DNA from: Nocardiopsis coralli
GTDB lineage: Bacteria; Actinomycetota; Actinomycetes; Streptosporangiales; Streptosporangiaceae
NCBI RefSeq assembly: GCF_014892575.1
Contig: NZ_JADBGI010000020.1
Location: 42,641 to 106,640, forward strand
DNA: 64,000 bases
Reading direction: 5' to 3'
Both the position numbers and the translations under genes were made by a program. Under the pieces are notes generated by a model. It was given only the letters and a program-made list of their open reading frames with translations, searched no databases and was not told the DNA's origin. The number at the start of each line of letters is the position of its first letter. The first letter of the stretch is position 1. Positions 23,655 through 32,881 of this stretch are shown here, in pieces.

Positions 23655-24927
23655 CGTCTGCGTCCCCTTCCTCGGTGTCGGGCCGGTCGGTGGGAACGAT
23701 AGCGCGCATGCGCCACCCGCCGTCCGGGCAGGGCCCCGCCGAGAGGGATCCCCCGGCCAGCGTGACGCGTTCGCGCAGCCCGGCCAGGCCATAACCGCTG
23801 CCGGGCGGGGGGTTGACCGGGGCGGGCGCCGGGGTGTTGGCGACCTCGGCCTCGACCCGGTCCGCGCCGCGGTGCAGGTGCACGGTGACCCTCGCACCGG
23901 TGGCGTGTTTGGCGACGTTGGTCAGCCCTTCCTGGATCACCCGGTAGGCGGTGCGCTGTGCGGCCTGCGGAACGGGGATGTGCGTGTTACCGGTGTCCTC
24001 GCGCCGCAGGTCCATGCCGGCGCCGCGCCACTCCTCCAGCAGGCGGTCGAGGTCGGACAGCACGGGTTGGGGTGCGGTGGGCGCGGTGTCGGTCTCCCCG
24101 TCGCGCAGCACCCCGAGGATACCGCGGAGTTCGGCCAGCGCCTCGCGTCCGGTCGTGCGGATCAGGCCGGCGGTCTCCACGGTGTGCGGGTCCTGGGTGG
24201 AGACCTCCAGTCCTCCGGCGTGCAGGACCATGAGGCTGACGCGGTGGGCGACGACGTCGTGCATCTCGCGGGCGATGCGGGTGCGTTCACCGGTGATGGC
24301 CTGCTCGGCCATGAGGTGCTGCTCGCGTTCCAGACGGGCGGCGCGTTCCTGGAGGCGCTCGACGAGCTGGCGCCGGGTGCCGACCCACAACCCGAGGAGG
24401 GTGGGCACCACGAGGAACATGACCCAGAAGACCACCGTCGTGCCCGGGGGATAGCCCCAGTAGGCCACCAGGAGGGCGAGGGTGTTCAGCCCGAACCATG
24501 CGGCGAGGAACCGGCGGTTCATGAAATGGCCGGCGTAGCTGTACAGCGCGAGCCCGGCCGGGAAGAAGTTCCCGGCCAGGAGCAGGAGCAGTGAGGAGGC
24601 GCCCAGGAGCAGGTTCGGTCGGCTGCGGCGCACGAGCATCAGGCCGAGCGCCACGACCCCGGGCAGGGCGTAGAGCGCCATGCCGATGTAGACCTGCGTG
24701 GGCGTCAGGTCCTCGTACGGCATGCCGGTGTCGATGTCGATGAGCAGGCCGCCCACCAGGCCCATCATCGGCCCCATCGCGACCAGCGCCTGGAAGGCCA
24801 GGACGAAGGGCAGAGGCAGGAGCGCGAAGAGCCAGTCGGCCATCCGTGCCCGGCGGCCCCAGCACCACTGCCACACGCGTTGCACCGGCCCGTCGGACCG
24901 GGCCGGCCCCCGTCTCCTGAATCTCAT
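23629..24927 (-). CDS. HisKA_3 sensor histidine kinase
   Basis: A 432-aa NarL-type kinase. About five to six N-terminal hydrophobic segments lie at residues 25-190, followed by a coiled linker ('ARLEREQHLMAEQAI'), the HisKA_3 box 'EMHDVVAHRVSLMV' (phospho-His) and a HATPase_c with 'VIQEGLTNVAKHATGA' and 'GYGLAGLRERV'. No extracellular domain is visible, so it may sense membrane or transporter state. It is partner of the regulator at 22995 and divergent from the ABC exporter, a common arrangement for peptide-antibiotic sensing. Confidence 0.92.
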   Translation of the reverse strand: MRFRRRGPARSDGPVQRVWQWCWGRRARMADWLFALLPLPFVLAFQALVAMGPMMGLVGGLLIDIDTGMPYEDLTPTQVYIGMALYALPGVVALGLMLVRRSRPNLLLGASSLLLLLAGNFFPAGLALYSYAGHFMNRRFLAAWFGLNTLALLVAYWGYPPGTTVVFWVMFLVVPTLLGLWVGTRRQLVERLQERAARLEREQHLMAEQAITGERTRIAREMHDVVAHRVSLMVLHAGGLEVSTQDPHTVETAGLIRTTGREALAELRGILGVLRDGETDTAPTAPQPVLSDLDRLLEEWRGAGMDLRREDTGNTHIPVPQAAQRTAYRVIQEGLTNVAKHATGARVTVHLHRGADRVEAEVANTPAPAPVNPPPGSGYGLAGLRERVTLAGGSLSAGPCPDGGWRMRAIVPTDRPDTEEGDADGDPHAPGR

Positions 24928-25267
24928 GGTGGGGAGTCTACGAGCGTGTGCGCAGGGGTGATCCGGGCCGCGAGAGCACCCCCTCCTTTCGGACGACCCG
25001 ACATCCTCGCAGGTCGGAGCGGGTTTTCCCCGCCCCGGGTCCGACCCAACTGTGCCGACCACCGACTTTCGTAGGGGGTCGTCACCCACTCAGGGGACAC
25101 GAACCCCTCCCCCGGCTCGGTCTTTCGCCGCCCGCAGGATCGCTCCCGCGGCGGATGTGGCGCGGTGCCCGCACTTCCTAGCGTGGAACGTGCCGTCGCA
25201 GGAACGCTCCGACCGGGGCTCCCCGCGGCGGGCCCCGACCTTCCCGCCACCAGACCAGGAGACACCC
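24928..25267. other. Divergent promoter region between kinase and ABC exporter
   Basis: 340 bp with no gene. A minus-10-like TAGCGT lies at 25179-25184 on the plus strand and AGGAGA at 25257-25262 is the RBS for the ATPase. I see no clear inverted repeat for the response regulator. Confidence 0.45.
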
Positions 25268-26035
25268 GTGTCCGACACCACCGTCCACCCGCAGGCCCGA
25301 ACGCAGTCGCCACCGGTCGTCGTCGCACGGGGTCTCGTCAAGACCTTCGAGACCGGCGGCAGCCAGGTGCACGCCCTGGCCGGGGTGGACGTGGACTTCC
25401 ACCGCGGCGCCTTCACCGCGATCATGGGCCCTTCGGGTTCGGGAAAGTCCACGCTCATGCACTGCCTGGCCGGGCTCGACGCCCCCACCTCCGGCACCGT
25501 GCACCTGGGCCGGACCCCGATCACCGGGCTGCGCGACCGGGACCTGACCCTCCTGCGGCGCGACCGCATCGGTTTCATCTTCCAGTCCTTCAACCTGCTG
25601 CCGATGCTCACCGCCGAGCAGAACATCCTTCTCCCCTCGCAGATCGCCCGCCGCAGCGTCGACCGGGAGCGCTTCGAACACATCGTGGAGGTCGTGGGCC
25701 TGCGCGACCGCCTCGGCCACCTGCCCGCCAAGCTCTCCGGCGGCCAGCAGCAGCGGGTGGCCGTGGCCCGGGCGCTGCTCAACGCCCCCGAGGTGGTCTA
25801 CGCCGACGAGCCGACGGGCAACCTGGACTCGCGTTCGGGGGCGGAGGTCCTGCGCTTCCTGCGCGACTCCGCCCGCGACCTGCAGCAGACCATCGTGATG
25901 GTCACGCACGACCCGGTGGCGGCCTCCTACGCCGACCGGGTGGTGTTCCTGCGCGACGGTTCGATCGTGGACGAGGTCACCGAGCCGACCGCGGAGCTGG
26001 TCTCGGCCCGCCTGCTGAAGCTGGAAGAGGCCTGA
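25268..26035 (+). CDS. ABC transporter ATPase (MacB/LolD type)
   Basis: A 255-aa ATPase. It has Walker A 'GPSGSGKST' near residue 56, Q-loop 'FIFQSFNLLP', signature 'LSGGQQQRVAVARAL', Walker B 'VVYADEPTGNLD' and H-loop 'VMVTHDP'. The 'FQSFNLLP' and 'DEPTGNLD' signatures place it in the MacB/FtsE/LolD group that pairs with FtsX-like permeases. The GTG start has AGGAGA. Four bases separate it from the permease. Confidence 0.95.
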   Translation: MSDTTVHPQARTQSPPVVVARGLVKTFETGGSQVHALAGVDVDFHRGAFTAIMGPSGSGKSTLMHCLAGLDAPTSGTVHLGRTPITGLRDRDLTLLRRDRIGFIFQSFNLLPMLTAEQNILLPSQIARRSVDRERFEHIVEVVGLRDRLGHLPAKLSGGQQQRVAVARALLNAPEVVYADEPTGNLDSRSGAEVLRFLRDSARDLQQTIVMVTHDPVAASYADRVVFLRDGSIVDEVTEPTAELVSARLLKLEEA

Positions 26036-26039
26036 ACCG

Positions 26040-28667
26040 ATGCTGCGCACCACACTCGCGGGGCTGCGACTGCACACGTCCCGCTACGTCACCACGGCCC
26101 TGGCGATCCTGCTGGGCGTGATGTTCGTGACCGGCACGATGGTCTTCGCCGACACCCTGGAGTCGGACTACGAGTCCTCGGTGATGGGCTCGGCCACCAG
26201 CGTCGACGCGATCGCCGAGCCCGAGGAACCGGAGTTCGACCCCGAGGCCGGGCCTCCGCCGCCCGCAGTGTTCGGCGAGGAGGACCTGCAACGCGTCCGG
26301 GACCTGGACGAGGTCGCCGACGCCGACGGCCGCGTCGAGGGCCAGGCCGTGCTCCTGGACTCCGACGGGCGCGCCTTCGGGATGACGCCCCCGGCCGCGC
26401 TGTCGCTGGGCGAGGTCAGCCGCTTCGGTGCCTCGGAGGGCACCCTGCCCTCGGGTGGCGACGAGATCGCGCTGGCCACCTCCACCGCCGGTGAGTCCGG
26501 GTTCGGCGTCGGCGACACCGTGACCGTGCTCGACCCCGACCAGGAGGAGCGCGAGTTCACCGTGACCGGGCTGGTCGAGCTCGGCATCGACCCGTCCTAC
26601 ACCATGGGCGGGGCGATGGTCCTGGACCGCGCCGCGGCCGAGGAGATGACCGGCGCGGCCGGTTACGTGGAGATCGACGCCCTCGCAGCGGAGGGCCACA
26701 CCGACGAGGAGGCCGCCGACGCGATGGCCGCCGTCCTCGGCGGAGGTTCGGACGTGCGCACCGGCGAGCAGTTCGGGCTGGACATGGCCCAGGAAGCCGG
26801 CGCCGACACCGCGATGATGCGCGTCGCCCTGCTGCTGTTCGCCTTCATCGCGATGTTCGTGGCCGCGATCGTCATCTACAACACGTTCGCGATCGTGATC
26901 GCCCAGCGCCAGCGTGAGATGGCACTGCTGCGCTGCGTGGGTGCCAAGCGCAGCCAGGTGTTCGGGTCGGTGCTGGCCGAGTCGACGGTGGTCGGCCTGG
27001 TCTCCTCCGTCCTGGGTGTGCTGGCCGGGATCGGCGTGGGCATGCTGGGCGCGCGCTTCGGCAGCGGCCTGTTGGGCAGCGGCGCCGGCGGCCCGGTCGA
27101 CCTGGTCCTCACCCCGGCCGCCGTCCTGTCCGGGCTGGCGGTGGGCACCGTCGTCACGGTCGTCTCCGCTCTGATCCCGGCGTTGCGGGCAACCCGGGTC
27201 AGCCCGCTGGCCGCGCTGCGCACCAGCTCCACCTCCGCGGGTCTGGACAAGCGCACCGGGTGGTTGCGCACCGCGGCCGGCCTTGCCGCCTTCGCCGCCT
27301 CCGCGCTGATGGTGTGGCTGAGCCTCATGGGCGAGACCACCGAGACCGGCATGATGATCGTGACCGTGGCGGCGCTGACCGCGTTCGTCGGTGTGGTCGT
27401 GCTCGGCCCCCTGCTGGTGCGCGGGATCGTGCACGTGGCCGGGTTGGTCCTGCGCCGCACCGGGGTGGCGAGCATGCTCGCGGTGGACAACTCCACCCGG
27501 AACCCGAAGCGCGCGGCCACGGCGATGATCGCGCTGACGGTTGGCGCCACCCTCATCACCGGGTACTCGGTGGTCAGCGCCTCGACCGAGTCGACGATGA
27601 ACGCCGTCTTCGAGGAGCAGTTCCCGGTCGACTACCAGCTCAGCCCTCAGTTCGCGATGGACGAGCCCACCGGCGGGGAACCGGCCGAGGAGGCCGCCGA
27701 CGAGGACGGCTCCGGGACGGACGTGCCCGAGACCGAAACGGTGCCCGAGGGTGTGCGGTCCGCGCTGGCCTCGGCGCCGGAGATCGACCAGGTCATGGGT
27801 CAGCGCACCGACTTCATCGACGGCGAGGGGAGCGCCGACGGCTCCGGCATGCCCATGAGCCTCATGGTGAGCGCCTACACCGACACCGACCTGGCCACCG
27901 ACATGCCCTCCGAACTGGTCAGCGGCGACCTGGAGGACATGGGACCGGGCCGGGTGGCGCTCTCGGAGGACTACGCCGACGGGCTCACCGCGGGCGACAC
28001 CTTCACGCTGCCCGCCGAGGACGGTGCGATCGACCTCGAGGTCGCCGCGGTCACCGAGGAGGCAGGCCAGATCCACGGGGTGGTCCTGGACCCGCAGGAC
28101 TTCGACCAGGCCTTCCCCGGCCGCACCGGCGACGACATGCTCTACGTGCGGGGCGCCCCGGGGGCCGACCCGTCGGAGCTGCGCACCGCGGTGCACGACG
28201 CCGTGGACGACCACCCGACCGTGCAGGTCGCGTCGATGGCGGAGATGAAGAACCAGTTCTCCGAGGTGCTCGACATCGCCTTCTACACGATCGCGGCGAT
28301 GCTGGCTCTGGCGATCCTCATCGCGGTCTTCGGTATCTCCAACACGATGGCGCTGTCGGTGCTGGAGCGCACCCGCGAGTCGGCCCTGCTGCGCGCCCTG
28401 GGGCTGTCCCGGGCCCAGCTGCGCCGGATGCTGGGCGTGGAAGCGGTGCTGCTGTGCCTGATCGGTGCGCTCATCGGCATCACGCTGGGTGTGGTGTTCG
28501 GGTGGGCGGGCGCCGCCTCGGTCCTGCCCGACCTGATCCTGACCGTGCCCTTCGCCCAGATCGGCGTGTTCGTGGCGATCGCCGTGGTGGCCGGGCTGCT
28601 GGCCTCGATCATGCCGGCCCGCCGCGCGGCCCGGACCTCGATCACCGGCTCGCTCGCCGGGGAGTGA
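26040..28667 (+). CDS. FtsX/MacB-family ABC permease (two-repeat)
   Basis: An 875-aa permease with two FtsX-type modules. The N-terminal TM (about residues 15-40) is followed by a large acidic extracytoplasmic domain, three TMs at about 260-400, a middle TM group (about 420-540), a second acidic extracytoplasmic loop and three C-terminal TMs (about 750-870). 'LLRCVGAKRSQVF' and 'LLRALGLSRAQLRRML' are the paired coupling-helix motifs. It is cotranscribed with the ATPase. Probable substrate: an amphipathic peptide, lipid or antibiotic (inference). Confidence 0.93.
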   Translation: MLRTTLAGLRLHTSRYVTTALAILLGVMFVTGTMVFADTLESDYESSVMGSATSVDAIAEPEEPEFDPEAGPPPPAVFGEEDLQRVRDLDEVADADGRVEGQAVLLDSDGRAFGMTPPAALSLGEVSRFGASEGTLPSGGDEIALATSTAGESGFGVGDTVTVLDPDQEEREFTVTGLVELGIDPSYTMGGAMVLDRAAAEEMTGAAGYVEIDALAAEGHTDEEAADAMAAVLGGGSDVRTGEQFGLDMAQEAGADTAMMRVALLLFAFIAMFVAAIVIYNTFAIVIAQRQREMALLRCVGAKRSQVFGSVLAESTVVGLVSSVLGVLAGIGVGMLGARFGSGLLGSGAGGPVDLVLTPAAVLSGLAVGTVVTVVSALIPALRATRVSPLAALRTSSTSAGLDKRTGWLRTAAGLAAFAASALMVWLSLMGETTETGMMIVTVAALTAFVGVVVLGPLLVRGIVHVAGLVLRRTGVASMLAVDNSTRNPKRAATAMIALTVGATLITGYSVVSASTESTMNAVFEEQFPVDYQLSPQFAMDEPTGGEPAEEAADEDGSGTDVPETETVPEGVRSALASAPEIDQVMGQRTDFIDGEGSADGSGMPMSLMVSAYTDTDLATDMPSELVSGDLEDMGPGRVALSEDYADGLTAGDTFTLPAEDGAIDLEVAAVTEEAGQIHGVVLDPQDFDQAFPGRTGDDMLYVRGAPGADPSELRTAVHDAVDDHPTVQVASMAEMKNQFSEVLDIAFYTIAAMLALAILIAVFGISNTMALSVLERTRESALLRALGLSRAQLRRMLGVEAVLLCLIGALIGITLGVVFGWAGAASVLPDLILTVPFAQIGVFVAIAVVAGLLASIMPARRAARTSITGSLAGE

Positions 28668-28703
28668 CGGTCAAAACCTCACAGCGCTGGGAAAACACGG
28701 TGT

Positions 28704-28729
28704 CGGCCCCTGCCTCCGGGCGGGGGCCG
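28704..28729 (+). terminator. Hairpin after the ABC permease
   Basis: Ten-bp arms (28704-28713, 28720-28729; one mismatch) with a 6-nt loop, 37 bp past the permease stop. Probable terminator, no U-run. Confidence 0.5.
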
Positions 28730-28750
28730 CCGCCGTACGGTGGGGCGGGG

Positions 28751-30361
28751 GTGGAGCGTGTGAGTGGTTCGGCTTCGACACCGGTCTCGTCGTCCGGGGT
28801 CGCGTGGGGCACACCGGCGGCGCGCTGGATGCTGGCGGCGACCGTCCTGGGTTCGGGGATGGCGTTCCTGGACTCGACCGTGGTGACCGTGGCCCTGCCC
28901 GCCATCGAGCACGAGCTCGACACCGGCTTGGCGGGCCAGCAGTGGATCGTCAACGGGTACATGATCACCCTGTCGGCGTTGATCCTGCTGAGCGGTTCGC
29001 TGGCCGACCGGTTCGGGCGCGTGCGGCTGTTCATGGTGGGCATCGCCGTCTTCGCGGTCGCGTCCGCGCTGTGCTCGATGGCTCCGACCCTGGAACTGCT
29101 GGTGGCCGGGCGCGTGGCCCAGGGTGTGGGCGGTGCGCTGCTCACGCCGGGCAGCCTGGCGATCCTTCAGGCGGGCTTCCGCGAGGACGACCGGGCGCGG
29201 GCGATCGGTGCGTGGTCGGGGCTGACGGGTGTGGCCTCGGCGGTGGGGCCGTTCGTGGGCGGCTGGCTCGTCCAGATCGGCGACTGGCGGCTCATCTTCC
29301 TCATCAACCTGCCGTTGGCGGCGGTCGTGCTGGCGATCGCGTGGTTCAAGGTGCCCGAGTCCCGCGACCCGTCGGCGCCGCGGAACCTCGACTACAGCGG
29401 GGCGCTGCTGGGTGTGGTCGCCCTGGGCGGCATCACCTACGCGCTCATCCAGTGGGGCGCCGTGGGGGCCACCCCCGCGGTGCTCGTCGGCGCCGGGGTC
29501 GGTGTGGTCGCGCTCGTGGTGTTCCTCGTGGTGGAGGCCCGCAAGCGTGCGCCGATGCTGCCGCTGAGTATCTTCCGTTCGGTGCCGTTCAGTGTCACCA
29601 ACGCGGCCACGGTGATGATCTACGCGGCTCTGGGCACCCTGCTGTTCCTCCTGGTGATCTACCTGCAGGAGGTCGGCGGGTTCTCGCCGATCGCGGCCGG
29701 TGCGGCCTCGCTGCCGTTGACGGTGCTGATGCTGCTGTTGTCGGCGCGCTCGGGCGACCTGGCCTCCAAGATCGGGCCCCGCCCGCAGCTGATCGCCGGC
29801 CCGCTTCTGCTCGCGGCGGGGCTGGTGTACCTGTCGCGCATGCCCACCGACCCCGGGTACCTGGTGGACGTCTTCCCCGGGATCCTGCTGGTGGCGATGG
29901 GCATGTCGGCGACGGTCGCTCCCCTGACGGCGACGGTGCTGGCCTCGGCGGCCGAACGGCACGCGGGTCTGGCCTCGGGGGTCAACAACACGTTCGCGCG
30001 GGGCGCCCAGATGATCGGTGTGGCCGCGGTCCCGGCCCTGGCGGGGATCGGGGGCGGTTCGGGCGGGCAGGCCGGCACGAGCGCGCTGGCGCAGGGGTTC
30101 GGTCCGGCGATGCTGATCCTGGCGGGGCTGGCGGTGGTGGCGGCGCTGTGTGCGGTGGCCCTGCCGCGGGGCCGGATGCCCGAGGCGCGGGAGGCTGCCG
30201 AGCGGGGCGCCGTCCCGGAGGAGGAGGCACCGGTGGCGGGTCCGGGCCCCGGGGAGCACGCCCCGTTGTTCTGCGGGGTGTCGGGGCCGCCGATGCGCTC
30301 GTGCCCGGGGTCGAGCGCCGGACATACGGAGGAGGGGCCTGCGTCGGGGGCCGGTCGGTGA
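28751..30361 (+). CDS. MFS drug exporter (DHA2/EmrB-like, 14 TM)
   Basis: About 536 aa. It has 14 hydrophobic segments and the DHA2 signatures 'GMAFLDSTVVTVALPAI', 'GSLADRFGRVRLFM' (motif A) and 'LLTPGSLAILQAGF', with antiporter motif C-like 'GVASAVGPFVGGWL'. The C-terminal tail of about 60 residues is hydrophilic and low-complexity. The start is uncertain: GTG 28751 (TACGGT at 28736-28741 suggests a near-leaderless start) or GTG 28760 (GGAG just upstream). A hairpin separates it from the ABC operon. Confidence 0.88.
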   Translation: MERVSGSASTPVSSSGVAWGTPAARWMLAATVLGSGMAFLDSTVVTVALPAIEHELDTGLAGQQWIVNGYMITLSALILLSGSLADRFGRVRLFMVGIAVFAVASALCSMAPTLELLVAGRVAQGVGGALLTPGSLAILQAGFREDDRARAIGAWSGLTGVASAVGPFVGGWLVQIGDWRLIFLINLPLAAVVLAIAWFKVPESRDPSAPRNLDYSGALLGVVALGGITYALIQWGAVGATPAVLVGAGVGVVALVVFLVVEARKRAPMLPLSIFRSVPFSVTNAATVMIYAALGTLLFLLVIYLQEVGGFSPIAAGAASLPLTVLMLLLSARSGDLASKIGPRPQLIAGPLLLAAGLVYLSRMPTDPGYLVDVFPGILLVAMGMSATVAPLTATVLASAAERHAGLASGVNNTFARGAQMIGVAAVPALAGIGGGSGGQAGTSALAQGFGPAMLILAGLAVVAALCAVALPRGRMPEAREAAERGAVPEEEAPVAGPGPGEHAPLFCGVSGPPMRSCPGSSAGHTEEGPASGAGR

Positions 30362-30414
30362 GGGCCCCAGCCGGGCGGCCCGCCCCGCGGCGGACGCCCG
30401 TGGCGCGGGGCCCT
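30361..30414. terminator. Convergent terminator
   Basis: AGGGCCCC (30361-30368) and GGGGCCCT (30407-30414) enclose a G/C-rich loop between the convergent MFS and acidic-protein genes. Both arms touch the two stop codons. Confidence 0.5.
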
Positions 30415-30685
30415 ACCAGTCGTCCTCGCGGTCGGGGTCGACCTCGTTGACGGCCTCCGACTCGGCGGCCTCGCCGTCGAGGTCCCAGTCCTCGCGCGCG
30501 AGGAAGTTGCCGCGTTCGTCCCGCACCTCCTCGCTGATGCCCCGGGCCTCGGAGGTGTCGTCCTCGACGAAGGTGTAACCGGCGTCGTCGCCGGGGGCGT
30601 CCATGCGGCTCTCGGCCTCGGCGACCTCGCTCTCCTGCGGGTCGTCGCCCATGTCGCTGTCCACGTTGTAGGGCTGCTCGCTCAC
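30413..30685 (-). CDS. Small acidic actinobacterial protein, unknown function
   Basis: 90 aa, highly acidic (roughly one third Asp/Glu), with no Cys, no signal peptide and no hydrophobic segment, so probably cytosolic and largely disordered. A recognisable core is 'GYTFVEDDTSEARGIS', then 'DERGNFLAREDWDLDG'. The GTG start has a textbook AGGAGG seven bases upstream, which supports a real gene. It sits 88 bp downstream of the Ppm-type glycosyltransferase on the same strand. I do not recognise the family. Confidence 0.75.
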   Translation of the reverse strand: MSEQPYNVDSDMGDDPQESEVAEAESRMDAPGDDAGYTFVEDDTSEARGISEEVRDERGNFLAREDWDLDGEAAESEAVNEVDPDREDDW

Positions 30686-30773
30686 GGTGCCCCTCCTTTC
30701 CTCGTGACCGATGATCGCAGCAGGTCACGGCGTTGTGAAGGAAGGCGGTCCCGCTGCGCGCGGTGGGAGCCCC

Positions 30774-31604
30774 TCAGCGGCGGGTGTTCTCGGCCCGGCG
30801 CAGGCGCAGGGGGCGCAGGGCGGCCTCCAGGGCGACGCCGGCGTCCAACTTGCTCTCACCCTCGACCCGGTCCTCGAAGTGGATGGGGATCTCGACGAGC
30901 TTCTGGCCCCGGCGGTAGGCGCGGTAGTGCATCTCGACCTGGAACGCGTACCCGGTGCTCTGGATGCTGGGCAGGTCGAGCACGCGCAGGGCCGAGGCCC
31001 GCCAGATCTTGAACCCGGCGGTGACGTCGCGGACGGGCATCGACAGGACGGTCTTGACGTAGGCGTTGGCCCAGCCGCTGAGCATGCGGCGGCGCAGACC
31101 CCACTGTTCGGACAGGCTGCCGCCGGGCACGTAGCGGCTGCCGATGACCACGCCGGCGCCGGTGGAGTGCAGGGCGCCCAGGAGCTGGGGCACGTAACCG
31201 ACGGGGTGGCTGAGGTCGGCGTCCATCTGGACGACGTAATCGGCGCCGCGGTCCAGGGCGTGGGTCATGCCCTCGACGTAGGCCCGGCCGAGGCCGTCCT
31301 TGTGCGTGCGGTGCACGACCGACAGGGGCCCGTGTTCGGGGCCGCCGAGCTCGGCGGAGAGCTTGTCGGCGATCTCGCCGGTGCCGTCGGGCGAGTTGTC
31401 GTCGACCACGACCACACGCAGGTTCGGCAGGTCCAGCGCCATGAGCTGGGCGACGAGCCTGGGCAGGTTCTCGGCCTCGTCGAAGGTGGGCACCACGACG
31501 GTCACGCGGGAGGAGGACCAGGGCTCGGGGAGGGCCACCGGTTCGGGGGTGACGCGCACCGGCCGGGTGGGGGGCTGTTCCTGGGGCGTCGGCTGTGCGG
31601 GCAT
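30774..31604 (-). CDS. Polyprenol monophosphomannose synthase (Ppm1-type GT2)
   Basis: A 276-aa GT-A glycosyltransferase that transfers mannose from GDP-Man to polyprenyl phosphate for lipoglycan synthesis and protein O-mannosylation. It has 'VTVVVPTFDEAENLP', 'VVVDDNSPDGTGEIA', the DXD-type 'QMDADLSHP', 'VIGSRYVPGG' and 'TAGFKIWR'. No membrane anchor or nitrilase-like acyltransferase domain is fused, so this is the catalytic D2-type unit. The ATG at 31604 has GGAG ten bases upstream; longer starts are possible. rbpA and ppm1 are adjacent in mycobacteria (Rv2050/Rv2051c); here they are 26 kb apart. Confidence 0.92.
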   Translation of the reverse strand: MPAQPTPQEQPPTRPVRVTPEPVALPEPWSSSRVTVVVPTFDEAENLPRLVAQLMALDLPNLRVVVVDDNSPDGTGEIADKLSAELGGPEHGPLSVVHRTHKDGLGRAYVEGMTHALDRGADYVVQMDADLSHPVGYVPQLLGALHSTGAGVVIGSRYVPGGSLSEQWGLRRRMLSGWANAYVKTVLSMPVRDVTAGFKIWRASALRVLDLPSIQSTGYAFQVEMHYRAYRRGQKLVEIPIHFEDRVEGESKLDAGVALEAALRPLRLRRAENTRR

Positions 31605-31768
31605 GCGCGGCGGCTCCTGCCTGGTGGACGGCGTGGGCGGTGGGCGCCTGGACGTGTTCGGCGGACCTGGGCGGGGGGACAGCATCACGCGTGTGGTGCC
31701 CACCGCACAAGTGGCGTGGCCCGTAGGTTACGCGTTCGTTCCCGGCCCGAGTGTTCCGACGCGTCGGG

Positions 31769-32611
31769 TCAGTGGCCGCGTTCGCCGACGGCGACGGCGA
31801 CGTGGACGAGGGCGCCGGTGTCCTCCAGGGTCATGAGGACCTCGGGGTCGGCGCCGTTGTCGGTGACCAGGTGGGCGATCTCCTCGGGGGCGACGGTGGG
31901 GACCATGGTGTCCGCGCCGACCTTGGTGTGGTCCGCGAGCACGACGGTCTCCTCGGCGCAGGACGACAGGGCGCGGTCGACGGCGGCCACGGCGGGGTCG
32001 GGGGTGCTCAGGCCGCGTTCGGCGCTGACCCCGTTGCCGGACAGGAACGCGCGGTTCACCCGCAGCGCGGCCAGGGTGGCCTGGGCCTCGGCGCCCACGA
32101 GCGCGCGCATGGGCCCGTGCAGGGTTCCGCCGGTCATGACCACACGCACCCCGGGGGCCGCGGCCAGGACCTCGGCCACCCGCAGGGCGTTGGTGACGAC
32201 CGTGAGCTCGGTGTGCTGGAGGAGTTCGTGGGCCAGGGCCTCGGCGGTGCTGCCGGGCCCGAGGGTGACGGCGTCGCCGGGTCGGACCAGGCGGGCGGCG
32301 GTGGCGGCGATGGCGGCCTTCTCCGCCGCACACTGGTTGCTCTTGCCGGAGTAGCTCTGCTCGTGCCCCATGCGTCCGGGCAGGGCCACACCGCCGCGGC
32401 GCCGGTCCACGAGCCCCTCGGTCTCCAGGGCGCGCACGTCGCGGCGCACGGTGACCTCGGAGGCGTGCACCTGTGCTGCGAGGTCCCGCAGGGACACGGC
32501 CCCGTGTGCGCGGACGAGTTCGAGGATGCGTTCGCGGCGATCGGCGGCGAAGGCCGGTCGGTTCTCCTCGGCCACGTTGGTGGGTTCCCCGTTCTCGTCG
32601 CGTCCGGGCAC
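31769..32611 (-). CDS. DeoR-family transcriptional regulator
   Basis: A 280-aa regulator. The N-terminal DeoR HTH ('RRERILELVRAHGAVSLRDLA', then 'ASEVTVRRDVRALE') is followed by a DeoRC sugar-phosphate-sensing domain with 'GPGSTAEALAHEL', 'VVTNALRVAEVL', 'VVMTGGTLHG' and 'VVLADHTKVG'. Such proteins repress sugar or sugar-phosphate catabolism and are released by a phosphorylated effector. The GTG start has GGGGAGA upstream. No obvious sugar operon is adjacent. The 45-aa membrane peptide gene lies 28 bp upstream on the same strand. Confidence 0.93.
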   Translation of the reverse strand: MPGRDENGEPTNVAEENRPAFAADRRERILELVRAHGAVSLRDLAAQVHASEVTVRRDVRALETEGLVDRRRGGVALPGRMGHEQSYSGKSNQCAAEKAAIAATAARLVRPGDAVTLGPGSTAEALAHELLQHTELTVVTNALRVAEVLAAAPGVRVVMTGGTLHGPMRALVGAEAQATLAALRVNRAFLSGNGVSAERGLSTPDPAVAAVDRALSSCAEETVVLADHTKVGADTMVPTVAPEEIAHLVTDNGADPEVLMTLEDTGALVHVAVAVGERGH

Positions 32612-32639
32612 GGTGGTCTCCCCGTGTCCGCTTGCGCTC

Positions 32640-32777
32640 CTAGAGTACGGAACCTTCCTGGTCCGGGCTGTGTTCGGGGTCGGAGGGGCGTTCGAGGAGG
32701 AGGGTCACCAGGACCACCGCTGTGAGCGCCACCAGACCGATGAACGCTCCGGCTCCGAACAGTACGACGACGGACAT
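32640..32777 (-). CDS. 45-aa single-span membrane peptide
   Basis: Too short for most gene finders but well supported. ATG at 32777 has GGGGAGG five bases upstream. Residues 3-28 are a continuous hydrophobic segment ('VVVLFGAGAFIGLVALTAVV' and onwards), and the short C-terminal tail (29-45) is hydrophilic and acidic, giving a predicted N-out/C-in topology by composition. It ends 28 bp before the DeoR gene and may form an operon with it. Function unknown. Confidence 0.6.
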   Translation of the reverse strand: MSVVVLFGAGAFIGLVALTAVVLVTLLLERPSDPEHSPDQEGSVL

Positions 32778-32881
32778 CGGGGCCTCCCCAGGGGACGGGC
32801 TGACCTGTCACCGAACGAATTCCCTGTTCGCGCCCGGCCCACACGCCCGTACACGTCTCGACTCGGATGCACAATTGAGGC

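Noticed and set aside
25977..28214. 745-codon minus-strand frame
   Set aside because: Shadow of the FtsX permease; His/Gly/Arg/Gln-rich without domains.
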